Source: Microvirga splendida
GTDB lineage: Bacteria > Pseudomonadota > Alphaproteobacteria > Rhizobiales > Beijerinckiaceae
NCBI RefSeq assembly: GCF_016427565.1
Contig: NZ_JAELXT010000006.1
Location: 1-64,000 of the forward strand
Direction: 5' to 3'
Length of the DNA stretch: 64,000 nucleotides
The position numbers and the translations under genes are program-made. Shown piece by piece: positions 8,967 to 17,721 of this stretch; position 1 is the stretch's first letter, and every line of letters begins with the position of its first letter. The notes beneath the pieces were generated by a model. The model made no database searches, was not told where the DNA came from, and saw nothing but the letters and a program-made list of their open reading frames with translations.

Positions 8967-9704
8967 ATGGATAAGGTTTACAGCGACGCGCGCTCGGCGC
9001 TGGCTGGCCTGGTCAAAGATGGCATGACCATCATGGCCGGGGGCTTCGGTCTCTGCGGCATTCCTGAGGCACTGATCGAGGCCATTCGTGATTCGGGGGC
9101 GAAGGACCTGACCTTCATCTCCAACAATGCGGGCGTGGACGGGGTCGGCCTCGGCCGCCTCCTGGAGACCCGCCAGATCCGCAAGATGATTTCGTCCTAC
9201 GTGGGCGAGAACAAGCTCTTCGCCCAGCAGTACCTCTCCGGCGAGCTGGAGCTGGAGTTCAACCCGCAGGGCACGCTCGCCGAGCGCATCCGCGCCGGCG
9301 GCGCCGGCATCCCGGCCTTCTACACCAAGACCGGCGTCGGCACCCTCATCGCCGAAGGCAAGGAAGTGCGCGAGTTCAATGGCGAGAAATACGTCATGGA
9401 GACGGGCCTCTTCGCCGACATCTCGGTGGTCCATGCCTGGAAGGGCGACACGGAAGGCAACCTCGTCTACCGGAAGACCGCCCGCAACTTCAACCCGATG
9501 ATGGCCACCGCCTCGCGGATGACCATCGCCGAGGTCGAGCATCTGGTACCGGCCGGCGAGATCGACCCGGATTGCATGCACACCCCGGGCATCTTCGTGA
9601 AGCGCATGGTGCATGTGCCGAACCCGGCCAAACACATCGAGCAACGCACGACCCGCAAGCGCACTGAGTCGGCAGTGCCGGCGGGCGCAGGGGAGGAAGT
9701 CTGA
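8967..9704 (+). CDS. scoA: 3-oxoacid CoA-transferase subunit A
   Basis: A 245-residue alpha subunit of a family I CoA-transferase. [16 protein letters not shown] near residue 25 is the family signature, and [31 protein letters not shown] is typical of succinyl-CoA:3-oxoacid transferases. With the beta subunit it moves CoA from succinyl-CoA to acetoacetate (or 3-oxoadipate in the PcaIJ subfamily) for ketone-body, PHB or aromatic carbon use. AAGGAGAGG lies six bases before ATG 8967, favouring it over TTG 8964. The stop overlaps the next start (TGATG). Sequence alone does not settle Sco versus Pca; Sco is the better guess as no pca genes are nearby. Confidence 0.88.
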   Translation: MDKVYSDARSALAGLVKDGMTIMAGGFGLCGIPEALIEAIRDSGAKDLTFISNNAGVDGVGLGRLLETRQIRKMISSYVGENKLFAQQYLSGELELEFNPQGTLAERIRAGGAGIPAFYTKTGVGTLIAEGKEVREFNGEKYVMETGLFADISVVHAWKGDTEGNLVYRKTARNFNPMMATASRMTIAEVEHLVPAGEIDPDCMHTPGIFVKRMVHVPNPAKHIEQRTTRKRTESAVPAGAGEEV

Positions 9705-10384
9705 TGCCTTGGACCCGTGAACAGATGGCCGCCCGCGCGGCCAAGGAGCTGCGCGACGGCTTCTACGTGAATCTCGGCATCGGCATTCCGACGCTGGTGT
9801 CCAACTTCATCCCCAAGGGGATGCGCGTGCAGCTCCAGTCGGAGAACGGCATGCTGGGCATGGGCCCGTTCCCCTTCGAGGGTGAGGAGGATCCCGACCT
9901 GATCAATGCCGGCAAGCAGACCATCACGGAGCTGCCGACCACGAGCTATTTCTCGTCCGCCGATTCCTTCGGCATGATCCGCGGCGGCCATATCGACCTG
10001 TCGATCCTGGGCGCCATGCAGGTGGCCCAGAACGGCGACCTCGCCAACTGGATGATCCCCGGCAAGATGGTGAAGGGCATGGGCGGCGCCATGGACCTGG
10101 TGGCGGGCGTCAAGCGCGTCGTCGTGGTCATGGAGCACGTGGCCAAGGCCAAGGACGGCTCGGAGGACCCGAAGCTCCTGAAGGAGTGCAATCTGCCGCT
10201 CACCGGCACCGGCGTGGTGGATCTGGTGATCACCGACCTGGGCGTCTTCTCCATCGACAAGAAGGGCGGCTCCGGCATGACTCTGATCGAACTCGCCGAT
10301 GGCGTGACGGTCGAGGAGATCAAGGCCAAGACGGCGGCGGAGTTCAAGGTCGATCTGAACGGCAGGCAGTCGAACGCGGCTTAA
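9704..10384 (+). CDS. scoB: 3-oxoacid CoA-transferase subunit B
   Basis: A 226-residue beta subunit. It carries the [20 protein letters not shown] segment with the family's catalytic glutamate in SENG, followed by [14 protein letters not shown]. In this family the glutamate forms the covalent CoA thioester intermediate. Its start codon shares the A of the scoA stop codon, so the subunits are translationally coupled in 1:1 fashion. A palindromic repeat and then a strong two-way terminator follow. Confidence 0.9.
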   Translation: MPWTREQMAARAAKELRDGFYVNLGIGIPTLVSNFIPKGMRVQLQSENGMLGMGPFPFEGEEDPDLINAGKQTITELPTTSYFSSADSFGMIRGGHIDLSILGAMQVAQNGDLANWMIPGKMVKGMGGAMDLVAGVKRVVVVMEHVAKAKDGSEDPKLLKECNLPLTGTGVVDLVITDLGVFSIDKKGGSGMTLIELADGVTVEEIKAKTAAEFKVDLNGRQSNAA

Positions 10385-10395
10385 GAATGCTCACT

Positions 10396-10495
10396 TGTCA
10401 TCCCCGGCGGTCCGCAGGACCAGGAAGGGGATCCATGGTGCTGAGCCTGTGAGTGGATTCCCTTCCCCTCCGCTGCGCTCCGGCCGGGAATGACA
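10396..10495. repeat. Palindromic intergenic repeat (TGTCATCCCCGGC / GCCGGGAATGACA ends)
   Basis: About 100 bases with inverted ends TGTCATCCCCGGC and GCCGGGAATGACA (one mismatch) and an inner imperfect palindrome GGAAGGGGATCCA / TGGATTCCCTTCC. This form is a common short interspersed palindrome in Hyphomicrobiales genomes. It sits between scoB and its terminator. Confidence 0.7.
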
Positions 10496-10504
10496 CTGGA
10501 ATGG

Positions 10505-10533
10505 AAAAGCGGCCCGGAAGGGCCGCTTTTCTT
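10505..10533. terminator. Bidirectional rho-independent terminator
   Basis: Perfect stem AAAAGCGGCCC / GGGCCGCTTTT with a GGAA tetraloop. T-runs on both strands let it serve both scoB and the convergent fbpB, whose stop is at 10532. Confidence 0.85.
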
Positions 10534-12262
10534 ATGGGCTTTCATTGCCTGAAATGCTGATGGCGTCTGCTGCTGCTCTCGGCCGAGCCTCGGCGCTGCG
10601 GACCAGCTGGATCACCGGGACGAGGCCGACCAGCACGATCACGAGCGCAGCGAGCGATCCGTCCTCGAAGCGGCCGCGCGAGGCATAGGTGTAGACGAGC
10701 GTCGAGAGCGTTTCCGTATTGAGGGGGCGCAGCAGCAGGGTCGCGGGCAGCTCCTTGATGCAGTCGACGAAGATCAGCAGGGCGGCGCTTGCGAGCGCCG
10801 GCCGCATGAGCGGGATCTGGATCTTCCAGACCATCTCGCGGCGGGAGGCGCCCAGCGTCCGAGCCGCATCCTCGAGGCTCGGGGACACGCGATCGAGACC
10901 GGCCGCAAGGGAGCCCGTCGCGATCGACAGGAAGCGGATCACATAGGCGATGATGATGCCGCCCGCGGCCCCCATGAGCAGGAGGCCCAGGCGCTCGCCG
11001 GTCAGGTGGCGCCAGAGCGTGCCGATCAGGTTGTCGAAGCCGACCAGCGGCGTCATCAGGCCCAGGGCGAGCACGGTGCCCGGCAGGGCATAGCCGAGGC
11101 CTGCGGCAAGGAGCGCTCCCCGGGTCAGGGAGGTCTTGGACAGGCGGGCGGCCGAGACCAGCAGGACCGCAAGGGCCAGAACGATCAGGGTCGCGACCAC
11201 CGACAGGCCGATGGTGGTCATGAAGTGGGCGAGGAAACTCGCATCGAACTGCTCGACGAGGCCGCCGCGAAGGGTCTCGCGCAGCAGGAACCCGGTCGGT
11301 AGGATGAAGCCCATGAGGACGGGCAGGGCGCAGAGCAGGGACGCCGTCCAGGCGCGTCCGCCGGCGAGAGGAACGGGATGCACCGTGCGGTGGCGCTTCG
11401 GCGACAGCGCATAGCGCCTGTCCCGGCGGCCGTAGCGCTCGATCAGGATCAGGCCGACGACAAAGGCCAGCATGACGCAGGCGATCTGCGCCGCGCCCGC
11501 GAGGCTGCCCCGGTTGAGCCAGGTGTTGTAGACGGACACCGTGAGGGTGCGCACGCCGAGATACTCGCTCGCGCCGATGTCGTTGAGGGCCTCCAGCAGC
11601 GCCAGCGACAGGCCGACGGCGAGCGCCGGGCGGGCAAGCGGCAGCGCGATGATGCGAAAGAGCTTGATGCGGCTTGCGCCCAGGGTGCGCGCCACCTCGA
11701 GCATGCTGGCGCTCTGCGTCAGGAACATCGCCCGCGCGGCGATGTAGATGTAGGGGTAGAGCACCACGGACATCACGAGGATGCAGCCGGGCAGGGACCG
11801 GATTTCCGGAAACCAGTACTCGGACCGCGACCTCCAGCCCATGACATCGCGCAGGGCCATCTGCACGAGACCGGCGGAGTCGAAGATCTCCACATAGATG
11901 TAGGCCGTGATGTAGGTCGGCACGGCAAGCGGCAGCGGCAGGAGCCACACCAGGATGTTGCGACCGGGAAACCGGTGCGCAGTCACGAGCCAGGCCGTCG
12001 TGATGCCCATGGAGCCGGCCACGACGGCGACGCCGGTGAGCAGGGCGAGCGTGTCGATGGTGCTCGCCGGCAGCACATTGGCGATGAGATGCGGCCAGAT
12101 CTCCGCATCGCCCTCGGCCGCTATGCCGATGAGGGCGCCGACGGGCAGGAGAACGAGCAGACCGACAGCGGCCACGGCGGCGGAGAGCCACCCTGGGATG
12201 CGCTTTGCCTTCGTCTGGGACGGGAAGCCGATTGCGGTCTGGGTTCTGGAGGTCACGGTCAA
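10532..12262 (-). CDS. fbpB: Ferric iron ABC transporter permease (FbpB/SfuB type)
   Basis: A 576-residue permease made of two fused six-helix halves, as in the Fbp/Sfu/Afu Fe3+ importers. Each half has an EAA docking loop: EVARTLGASRIKLFRIIALPLARPAL near residue 200 and EDAARTLGASRREMVWKIQIPLMRPAL near residue 475. No ATG precedes the conserved start; TTG 12262 and GTG 12256 are the candidates, and neither has a clear ribosome binding site. fbpA lies upstream, separated by a pair of repeat hairpins. No ATPase gene (fbpC) is adjacent, so the ATPase must be encoded elsewhere. Confidence 0.88.
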   Translation of the reverse strand: MTVTSRTQTAIGFPSQTKAKRIPGWLSAAVAAVGLLVLLPVGALIGIAAEGDAEIWPHLIANVLPASTIDTLALLTGVAVVAGSMGITTAWLVTAHRFPGRNILVWLLPLPLAVPTYITAYIYVEIFDSAGLVQMALRDVMGWRSRSEYWFPEIRSLPGCILVMSVVLYPYIYIAARAMFLTQSASMLEVARTLGASRIKLFRIIALPLARPALAVGLSLALLEALNDIGASEYLGVRTLTVSVYNTWLNRGSLAGAAQIACVMLAFVVGLILIERYGRRDRRYALSPKRHRTVHPVPLAGGRAWTASLLCALPVLMGFILPTGFLLRETLRGGLVEQFDASFLAHFMTTIGLSVVATLIVLALAVLLVSAARLSKTSLTRGALLAAGLGYALPGTVLALGLMTPLVGFDNLIGTLWRHLTGERLGLLLMGAAGGIIIAYVIRFLSIATGSLAAGLDRVSPSLEDAARTLGASRREMVWKIQIPLMRPALASAALLIFVDCIKELPATLLLRPLNTETLSTLVYTYASRGRFEDGSLAALVIVLVGLVPVIQLVRSAEARPRAAADAISISGNESP

Positions 12263-12317
12263 AAAGGAAATGGCGCCACCGTCGCCGGCAGCGCCTCTCT
12301 GAAAGGGGAGAGGCGGC

Positions 12318-12433
12318 TTAGAGCATCGGCCCCAAAAGTGGAAAGCACTTTTGGGACCCAGCCGATGCTCACTTCCTTAGAAGCGCATCGTACGGCGCGA
12401 AAAACCGGGTCCACTTTTTCGCACGATGCGCTG
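12318..12433. repeat. Paired-hairpin intergenic repeat between fbpA and fbpB
   Basis: Two adjacent imperfect palindromes. The first (12318-12371) starts AGCATCGGCCCCAAAAGTGG and ends CACTTTTGGG...CCGATGCT. The second (about 12381-12433) starts AGCGCATCGTACGG and ends TCGCACGATGCGCT, with GGGTCCACTTTTT inside. The same family recurs at 14796, 17422-17557 and 27257-27355. Inside an operon it could slow the transcript or protect the fbpA part of the mRNA. Confidence 0.8.
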
Positions 12434-12448
12434 GAGCCGCCCCTTGTC

Positions 12449-13489
12449 TTATTGGTCGAAACCAACCTTGTCGACCAGTTCGCTGGCCTTCTTGCGGAGC
12501 TTCGCGATCTCGGCGATCGGAATGTTGTCGGCCTTGAGCTCGCCGAAGGACGCGATGGTCGGGTGGATCTTGATGCCGGCCTTCACCGGGTACTCGGAAT
12601 TGGCCTCGGCGTGGATGCGCTGGGACTCGTCGGAGACCATGTACTCCATGAACTTCAGGGCGTTATCTTTGTTCGGAGCGTTCTTGGCCAGAGCGAGGCC
12701 GGAGACGTTCACGTGCGTCCCGCCGCCCTCGAAGGTCGGGAGGATGACTTTCACGGCCTCGCCCCACTTCTTCTGCTCCTCGTCCTTGCCGTTGAGCATG
12801 AGCGAGACGTAGTAGGTGTTGCCGACAGCGATGTCGCAGACGCCGGCGAGGATGTCCTTGGCCTGCTCGCGGTCGCCGCCCGAGGGCTTCTTGGCGAGAT
12901 TGGCCTTCACGCCCTTCAGCCATTCCTCGGCCTTCGCCTCGCCCTTGTGGGCGATCATCGCGGCGATCAGGCTGATGTTGTAGAGATGCTGGCCGGAGCG
13001 GATGCAGACCTTGCCCTTCCACTTGGGATCGGCAAGCTCCTCATAGGTGATTTTGTCCTGCTTCACGCGCTCCTTCGAGGCGTAGACGACGCGGCCGCGC
13101 AGGGCGATGCCGAACCAGTGGCCCTCGGGATCGCGATAATCCGCCGGGATGACCTTCTCCAGCGCTTCGGACTTCACGGGCTGCGTCACGCCGTAGTCCT
13201 TGGCGGCCTGAAGGCGGCCAATGTCCACCGTCAGGATCAGGTCGGCCGGGCTGTTGGCGCCCTCGGTGCGGATGCGCTCCTCGAGGCCGTTGTTGATGAA
13301 GATCGTGTTGACCTTGATGCCGGTCTCTTTGGTGAACTCATCAAGAACAGGCTTGATCAGGCCGGGTTCGCGGGTGGTGTAGATGTTGAGCACTTCCTCG
13401 GCCGAAGCGGAGAGGCCCGAACCTGCCAGAGCGCCGAGGGCGGCCGCACCGAAGAGCAGTCCGCGCGCAAACGAGATGTTCGCCATCAT
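12449..13489 (-). CDS. fbpA: Ferric iron ABC transporter periplasmic binding protein
   Basis: A 346-residue exported protein. The signal peptide ARGLLFGAAALGALAGSGLSASA is followed by EEVLNIYTTREPGLIKPVLDEF, the opening of FutA/IdiA/FbpA-type Fe3+ binding proteins. YASKERV near residue 135 and the GNTYYVSLM segment carry tyrosines at places where the family coordinates iron. It delivers Fe3+ to the FbpB permease encoded downstream. Two ATGs stand in tandem at 13489 and 13486; AAGGA lies four and seven bases upstream of them, so the second may be preferred. An Irr-like box lies about 110 bases upstream. Confidence 0.9.
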   Translation of the reverse strand: MMANISFARGLLFGAAALGALAGSGLSASAEEVLNIYTTREPGLIKPVLDEFTKETGIKVNTIFINNGLEERIRTEGANSPADLILTVDIGRLQAAKDYGVTQPVKSEALEKVIPADYRDPEGHWFGIALRGRVVYASKERVKQDKITYEELADPKWKGKVCIRSGQHLYNISLIAAMIAHKGEAKAEEWLKGVKANLAKKPSGGDREQAKDILAGVCDIAVGNTYYVSLMLNGKDEEQKKWGEAVKVILPTFEGGGTHVNVSGLALAKNAPNKDNALKFMEYMVSDESQRIHAEANSEYPVKAGIKIHPTIASFGELKADNIPIAEIAKLRKKASELVDKVGFDQ

Positions 13490-13596
13490 AGGGTCCTTCA
13501 GAATCGATTACGGGCGGCGTGGTGCCGTATCCCAGTGATGCTGCAAGAACCATGATCGATCTTTGCGGTCAATCAAAAAGCGAACGAAATCAATAA

Positions 13597-13613
13597 CTTA
13601 TAAGAGTTCTAAA
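13597..13613 (-). promoter_or_regulatory. Irr-box-like (iron control element) motif upstream of fbpA
   Basis: The minus strand reads TTTAGAACTCTTATAAG, to be compared with the rhizobial Irr consensus TTTAGAA-N3-TTCTAAA: the left half is perfect and the right half has two mismatches. Its position upstream of an iron-uptake gene supports the reading. This is a motif match by eye only. Confidence 0.4.
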
Positions 13614-13635
13614 CTGCCGGCTCTTTAAAGGCTTT

Positions 13636-14310
13636 CTAAGCTGAAGCGGCTCTCCGGACCGGCTCGACCTCGGGCAGGGCCGCACGAAGACGGGAGATCT
13701 CCTCCTCCATCTTCTCCATGTTGGCGAACAGCCGCTCGCTGGTGAGGCGCAGGAAGTAGAAGCCGAATTGCGGGTTCTGGAAGTAGAGCTGGCGCACCTC
13801 GTCGTAGGAGATGCTCAGGACCTCCCCGGCCTCGATGCATTCGAGGGTCTGCGTGCGGGTGTTGTCGGGGGAGAGAAAGCCCATCTCGCCGACCACCTGA
13901 CCCTGGACCAGCTCGATGCCCATCTCCTTGAGGCGGTAGCGTCCGGAAATCGTATAGAACATGCAGGTGGCCACATCGCCCTTGGCGAACAGCACCTCGC
14001 CGGCCTTCGTCCTGCTACGGGTCATGAACGGCTTGAGCCATTCCATGGACAGGTCGCTCTTGGAGGCCTGCTTCACGCGCCTGATCAGGCCCAGCATCTG
14101 GTAGAGCCGCACGCTGTTGATCGGCAGCAGGATCAGATTGGCCACCACGCCCGGGATATTGCCCAGGTAAGCGGCGACGATCAGGGAGCATATATTGGCT
14201 CCGATCCCGATGCAGCGCAGCGGGATGATCGTCTTCATCGCGCAGCCCGCGATCGCGAGAGCTGCCCCCAGCCAGCCGATGGCCTCAACCCAAGTCATGG
14301 ACCAAGTCAT
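13636..14310 (-). CDS. Membrane-anchored cyclic-nucleotide-binding domain protein
   Basis: A 224-residue protein. About residues 5-80 form three hydrophobic segments (WLGAALAIAGCAMKTIIPLRCIGI, ANICSLIVAAYLG, GVVANLILLPINSVRLYQML). A CRP-type cNMP-binding fold follows (about 95-205), with AGEVLFAKGDVATCMFYTISGRYRL and VVGEMGFLSPDNTRTQTLECIEAGEVLSI. A short helical tail ends the protein. No DNA-binding helix-turn-helix is present. The family has no settled function; a ligand- or voltage-sensing role at the membrane is an inference. Starts at 14310 and 14298 (both ATG) are possible. Confidence 0.75.
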   Translation of the reverse strand: MTWSMTWVEAIGWLGAALAIAGCAMKTIIPLRCIGIGANICSLIVAAYLGNIPGVVANLILLPINSVRLYQMLGLIRRVKQASKSDLSMEWLKPFMTRSRTKAGEVLFAKGDVATCMFYTISGRYRLKEMGIELVQGQVVGEMGFLSPDNTRTQTLECIEAGEVLSISYDEVRQLYFQNPQFGFYFLRLTSERLFANMEKMEEEISRLRAALPEVEPVRRAASA

Positions 14311-14450
14311 GGAATCTCGCCCGCATTCTTATATCCCGTAAGGGCATATACCATCGGAATAGGAATCTGCGCCAGCTACGCATTGGCGCAGTGTCGAAGC
14401 TCCAAAAGAGGATGCTCTGCGCCGGGGCAGGGAGGCCGGTCGTCGGGGGA

Positions 14451-14678
14451 TCAGGGGCGGGGAGAGGCGGCCCGGCCCGGCACGCTGAGCGCCCGGCGCT
14501 GGGTCGTCGTGTCGGTTCGCGGGCGGACGGCACCGCGCCGCGCTGCTTCAGCGGACACGGACGGCGGGGGCGGAACGGGGTCGCGGGGCAGGACGCCGAC
14601 GGGGGCCGTGGATGCAACGCAGCCGCCGAGGGCAACGCCGAGAAGAAGAGCGGCAGAAACGAATACGGTAATGCGCAT
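14451..14678 (-). CDS. Small putative lipoprotein
   Basis: A 75-residue protein starting MRITVFVSAALLLGVALGGC. The hydrophobic stretch and LGGC lipobox (Cys at residue 20) predict lipidation and membrane anchoring. The mature part is proline-, alanine- and arginine-rich and disordered, with no recognisable domain. ATG 14678 has GGAGCAAG just upstream, so this start is well supported over the longer frame beginning at 14840, which would bury the signal peptide. Function unknown. Confidence 0.65.
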   Translation of the reverse strand: MRITVFVSAALLLGVALGGCVASTAPVGVLPRDPVPPPPSVSAEAARRGAVRPRTDTTTQRRALSVPGRAASPRP

Positions 14679-14795
14679 ATCTTGCTCCACAGGAATCGCT
14701 GCAGAAGCTAGACCATACGCAAGGGAAGTCGAGTCCTGTTCAAAGCATGAACGCTGCGCCTGAGGCTTCCCTGGAGAAGCGCGATGCTCTCCTGA

Positions 14796-14848
14796 AGCGC
14801 GCATCGTCGCGTGCGGAAGAGCGGGTCCACTTTTGCGCACGATGCGCT
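14796..14848. repeat. Copy of the intergenic hairpin repeat
   Basis: An imperfect palindrome running from AAGCGCGCATCGTCGCG to GCGCACGATGCGCT with GGGTCCACTTTTG inside. It is closely similar to the second hairpin of the 12318-12433 pair and lies in the divergent space between the lipoprotein and the pentapeptide-repeat gene. Confidence 0.7.
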
Positions 14849-14878
14849 ATTTATGGATCATAGCCTTGAGAGGGGCCC

Positions 14879-15673
14879 ATGGACGATTGCTACCGCTTGC
14901 AGGGTTTGACGCCGTCGCTGACGGTGAAGGCGGGGAGCCGGATCGTGGGAGGCCTGATCCTTCTGGCGGTCTGCGCGGGCCCGGCCGCGGCCAAGTGCCA
15001 GGACCCGCCCGCTCCCGGGGCCGACTGGTCCGGATGCTCCAAGGCCCGCCTCGTCCTGACGGGCGAGGATCTGACCGGAACCATCTTCCAGCGGTCCTTG
15101 CTGACATTGAGCGACTTCGCCTCGTCGAGGATGGCTGGTGCCAACCTGAGCGAGACCGAAGTGAGCCGGACCCGCTTCGAGGGGGCGGACCTGTCGCGCG
15201 CCGACTTCACCAAGGCTCTCGGCTGGCGCGCCAATTTCGGTCAGGCCAGTTTGGCCGGCACCGTATTCATCTCGGCCGACATGAGCCGTTCGAACTTCGC
15301 CCAGGTCAAAGCCGCAGGGGCGAACTTCAACAAGGCCGAGCTGAACCGGTCCGATTTCAGCGGTGCGGACCTGACTGGAGCCAACCTGTCCAAGGCCGAA
15401 CTCGCCAGGGTGCTCTTCCAGAGCGCCAAGCTGACGGGAGCGGATTTCAGCTATTCCAACCTGTCCCGGGCTCGCCTGAACGGGCTGGATCTTCAAGGCG
15501 CGAATTTCACCGGGACATACATGTTCCTGACCCAGATCGGCGGTTCGGACCTGAGCGGGGTATCGGGCCTGACCCAGGCCCAGGTCGATATTGCCTGCGG
15601 GACGGAGCAGACGAAGCTTCCGGCCGGTCTGTCCCAGCCGAAATCCTGGCCCTGCAAGGAAGAGGAGGACTGA
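14879..15673 (+). CDS. Exported pentapeptide-repeat protein
   Basis: A 264-residue protein with an N-terminal hydrophobic segment (GGLILLAVCAGPAAA, about residues 24-38) that may be a signal peptide, then about 25 tandem pentapeptides of the A(D/N)(L/F)xx type across residues 60-230, for example EDLTGT, ANLSET, ADLSRA, ADFTKA and ANFNKA. Such repeats fold into a right-handed square beta-helix. The cysteines in CQDPP, WSGC, DIACG and WPCKE could form disulfides after export. GAGAGGGG precedes ATG 14879. The biological role is unknown; topoisomerase mimicry, known for cytoplasmic members, is unlikely for an exported one. Confidence 0.8.
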   Translation: MDDCYRLQGLTPSLTVKAGSRIVGGLILLAVCAGPAAAKCQDPPAPGADWSGCSKARLVLTGEDLTGTIFQRSLLTLSDFASSRMAGANLSETEVSRTRFEGADLSRADFTKALGWRANFGQASLAGTVFISADMSRSNFAQVKAAGANFNKAELNRSDFSGADLTGANLSKAELARVLFQSAKLTGADFSYSNLSRARLNGLDLQGANFTGTYMFLTQIGGSDLSGVSGLTQAQVDIACGTEQTKLPAGLSQPKSWPCKEEED

Positions 15674-15793
15674 TCGCCCGGCCTTTGCTGAAACCAAGCC
15701 CGAGCGTGGCCGTTGACCCGCTGAGGGACGTTCCGAGCGGAAGCCGGGTGCCTGTTTCCTAATCTTCCTTGTCCCTGAAGGAGTGCGTTCGAT

Positions 15794-16243
15794 TTGACCA
15801 CGCTCAAGGAATTCGAGGATGCCCTGCGCGAGCAGGGAATGCACATGGCTCTCGCTATTCTGCAGAAGCTTCGGGAGCGGGACCGCACCAAGCGATCGGT
15901 CGCGCCCGCACGGCGCATCGCCGGGCGAAAGATGACCCCGGAACTGGCCAGGCGCATCCTGGAACTCCACGCCACGACCGAGATGACCCAGCAGGAGATC
16001 GCTTTCGAGCTCGGCGTCAACCAAGGCCGGGTCAACGAGGTGATCAAGCGCGGCAAGTGGCTGGACGACAACCCGGCGGCTCCCGAGGCCATTGCGCGGG
16101 ACAAGGCCAAGGCACGGATGGCCGGTCCGGATCATCGCAAGCAAGCCAGGAACCGCGAAGTCAGGACCGCCGCGTCTTCCGACAAGAAGCGCCCGAGCCC
16201 GAGGGCAGGCAATCAGGCACAATTGCTGCTGGGCGACCTGTAG
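15794..16243 (+). CDS. Small helix-turn-helix protein of unknown function
   Basis: A 149-residue basic protein. Residues about 48-90 (KMTPELARRILELHATTEMTQQEIAFELGVNQGRVNEVIKRGKW) form a convincing helix-turn-helix of the resolvase/sigma-4-like kind. The C-terminal third is basic and likely disordered. The start is TTG 15794, with GAAGGAG ten bases upstream. A DNA-binding role is inferred from the motif; no target can be named. Confidence 0.65.
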   Translation: MTTLKEFEDALREQGMHMALAILQKLRERDRTKRSVAPARRIAGRKMTPELARRILELHATTEMTQQEIAFELGVNQGRVNEVIKRGKWLDDNPAAPEAIARDKAKARMAGPDHRKQARNREVRTAASSDKKRPSPRAGNQAQLLLGDL

Positions 16244-16566
16244 TATTACGGGGATGCCGAGGCGAGACGTCCAGAAAAAACCCCGCCCAAAGGGCAGGGT
16301 TGAGTGATCTCCTCGCCTTCGGTTGTCAAGCCGAAAACATGAATATTAAGTCATGCAAGATTAGTAATGTCAATCGAATATAAAGGAATAATTAAGAGAC
16401 TTATTTTCATTTGCTTTTGATAATATTCTTCTCATCAGAGGTGGTACTACTTTTTTGCCTCTTGAATACATATCGTTTTGTGAAGTGTTGCCTTTTTTCA
16501 ATAGTTTTCCCCTGGGCAAGGAGCGTAAGTTTTCTCCGTGGATCCTCACACTAAGGGGTTACGGTC
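16244..16566. other. AT-rich promoter region of the porin gene
   Basis: No gene is visible. A GC-rich imperfect hairpin (AACCCCGCCC / GGGCAGGGTT near 16276-16305) can end transcription of the upstream gene. The rest, about 16330-16520, is strikingly AT-rich for this genome, as often seen ahead of strongly expressed porin genes. AAGGGG eight bases before 16567 is the ribosome binding site. Confidence 0.5.
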
Positions 16567-17346
16567 ATGAGAAAGTGCGTACTTAGCCTCCTGACAGGGG
16601 TTGCCAGCGTGACGCTCGCTGCAGCCGCTGCCTCCGCTGCGGACCTTCCAGCCCGCGAAGCACCGCCTCCACCTCCGATCATCGCGGCGGCCCCGATCTT
16701 CACCTGGACCGGCTTCTACGGCGGCTTGAACGCCGGCTGGGGCTGGCGCGGGGACGATGAGGAAACCGTTGTTCTCGGCGGCGCAACTCCCGGAACCCTG
16801 GTCTTCCCGGACAGCGGAGACGGCGGTTTCACGGGCGGCGGCCAGATCGGCTACAACTATCAGATCGGCTCATTCGTGATCGGTCTCGAGACCGACATTC
16901 AGTGGGCGGACACCGGCGACGCCGAAGACGTCAGGTTCTTCCCGGCCGGTGCGCCCGGCACCTTCGTGCCCGGTGAATTCAACAACGACCTGTCGGATTG
17001 GTTCGGCACCGTTCGCGCCCGCGCAGGCGTCGCGTTCGACCGCGTCCTGATCTACGCCACAGGTGGCCTGGCCTACTCGGACGACACCACCGGCTGGGTT
17101 GCAGGCGGCGGCGTGGAATGGGCGTTGCCGGTGAACTGGTTCGGCTCCTCGGCCGTCACCTTCGGCATCGAGGGATTGTGGCTCAGCTTCGACCGGGACG
17201 ATGACGACTTCAACGGCGTGGTCGGCACGTTCACGCCTGCCGGCGGAGGGGCTGCCATTCCTGTGGTCGCGCCCTCTGGACGGGACGATGAGAACGACTT
17301 CTTCGTCGCCCGGGCCAAGCTGAACTTCAAGTTCGGCACCTTCTGA
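16567..17346 (+). CDS. Outer-membrane beta-barrel porin (Omp25/Omp31 type)
   Basis: A 259-residue outer-membrane protein. The signal peptide MRKCVLSLLTGVASVTLAAA ends near ASAAD, followed by a proline-rich linker (EAPPPPP) and then WTGFYGGLNAGWGWRG, the classic first strand of Omp25/Omp31-type barrels. GGGQIGYNYQIGSFVIGLETDIQWAD and WFGTVRARAGVAFDRVLIYATGGLAYS are further family strands, and the protein ends in KLNFKFGTF, with the terminal aromatic expected for barrel insertion. It is likely an abundant small porin that contributes to envelope stability. Confidence 0.9.
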   Translation: MRKCVLSLLTGVASVTLAAAAASAADLPAREAPPPPPIIAAAPIFTWTGFYGGLNAGWGWRGDDEETVVLGGATPGTLVFPDSGDGGFTGGGQIGYNYQIGSFVIGLETDIQWADTGDAEDVRFFPAGAPGTFVPGEFNNDLSDWFGTVRARAGVAFDRVLIYATGGLAYSDDTTGWVAGGGVEWALPVNWFGSSAVTFGIEGLWLSFDRDDDDFNGVVGTFTPAGGGAAIPVVAPSGRDDENDFFVARAKLNFKFGTF

Positions 17347-17421
17347 GGCACCTCGAACTACTGCCAAGGGGGTCCGGGGCAACTCGGACCTCTTCTCGTC
17401 TTCAGAACCTGCAAGAAGGCT

Positions 17422-17557
17422 AGAGAATCGTGCGGACCCAGCGGGCCGCGCTACTGAAAAGTGGATCCGGTTTTCCGGCCACACGATGCTCTCATCCAAG
17501 AAGAAAGCATCGGATTCGATCCCAAAAGTGCAAGTCCACTTTTGGGTCCGATGCTTT
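17422..17557. repeat. Paired-hairpin intergenic repeat after the porin gene
   Basis: Two adjacent palindromes of the family described at 12318. The first is 17422-17492, from AGAGAATCGTGCGGACCC to CACACGATGCTCT. The second is 17505-17557, from AAGCATCGGATTCGATCCC to GGGTCCGATGCTT. The reverse complement of the copy at 27257-27355 matches this pair in both hairpins and the spacer, so the two copies are inverted relative to each other. Confidence 0.8.
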
Positions 17558-17721
17558 AGGGCAGAGAGTCTCGGCGGGAAATTGGCCGCGACCCGTCCTT
17601 GAAGGATCTGTGGTCGCGGCCCCGGCCCGTAGTTGCCCCCACGGGAAGCTCAGCTCTAGACCGCGAAAAGGTGACTTCATTGAGGCGCGGTTTTGGGCAT
17701 AAAAATTTTCTAAAAAAGTTT

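Noticed and set aside
11378..13555. 725-codon open frame on the plus strand
   Set aside because: Antisense to fbpB and fbpA and crosses the intergenic hairpin repeats; no start signal or domain.
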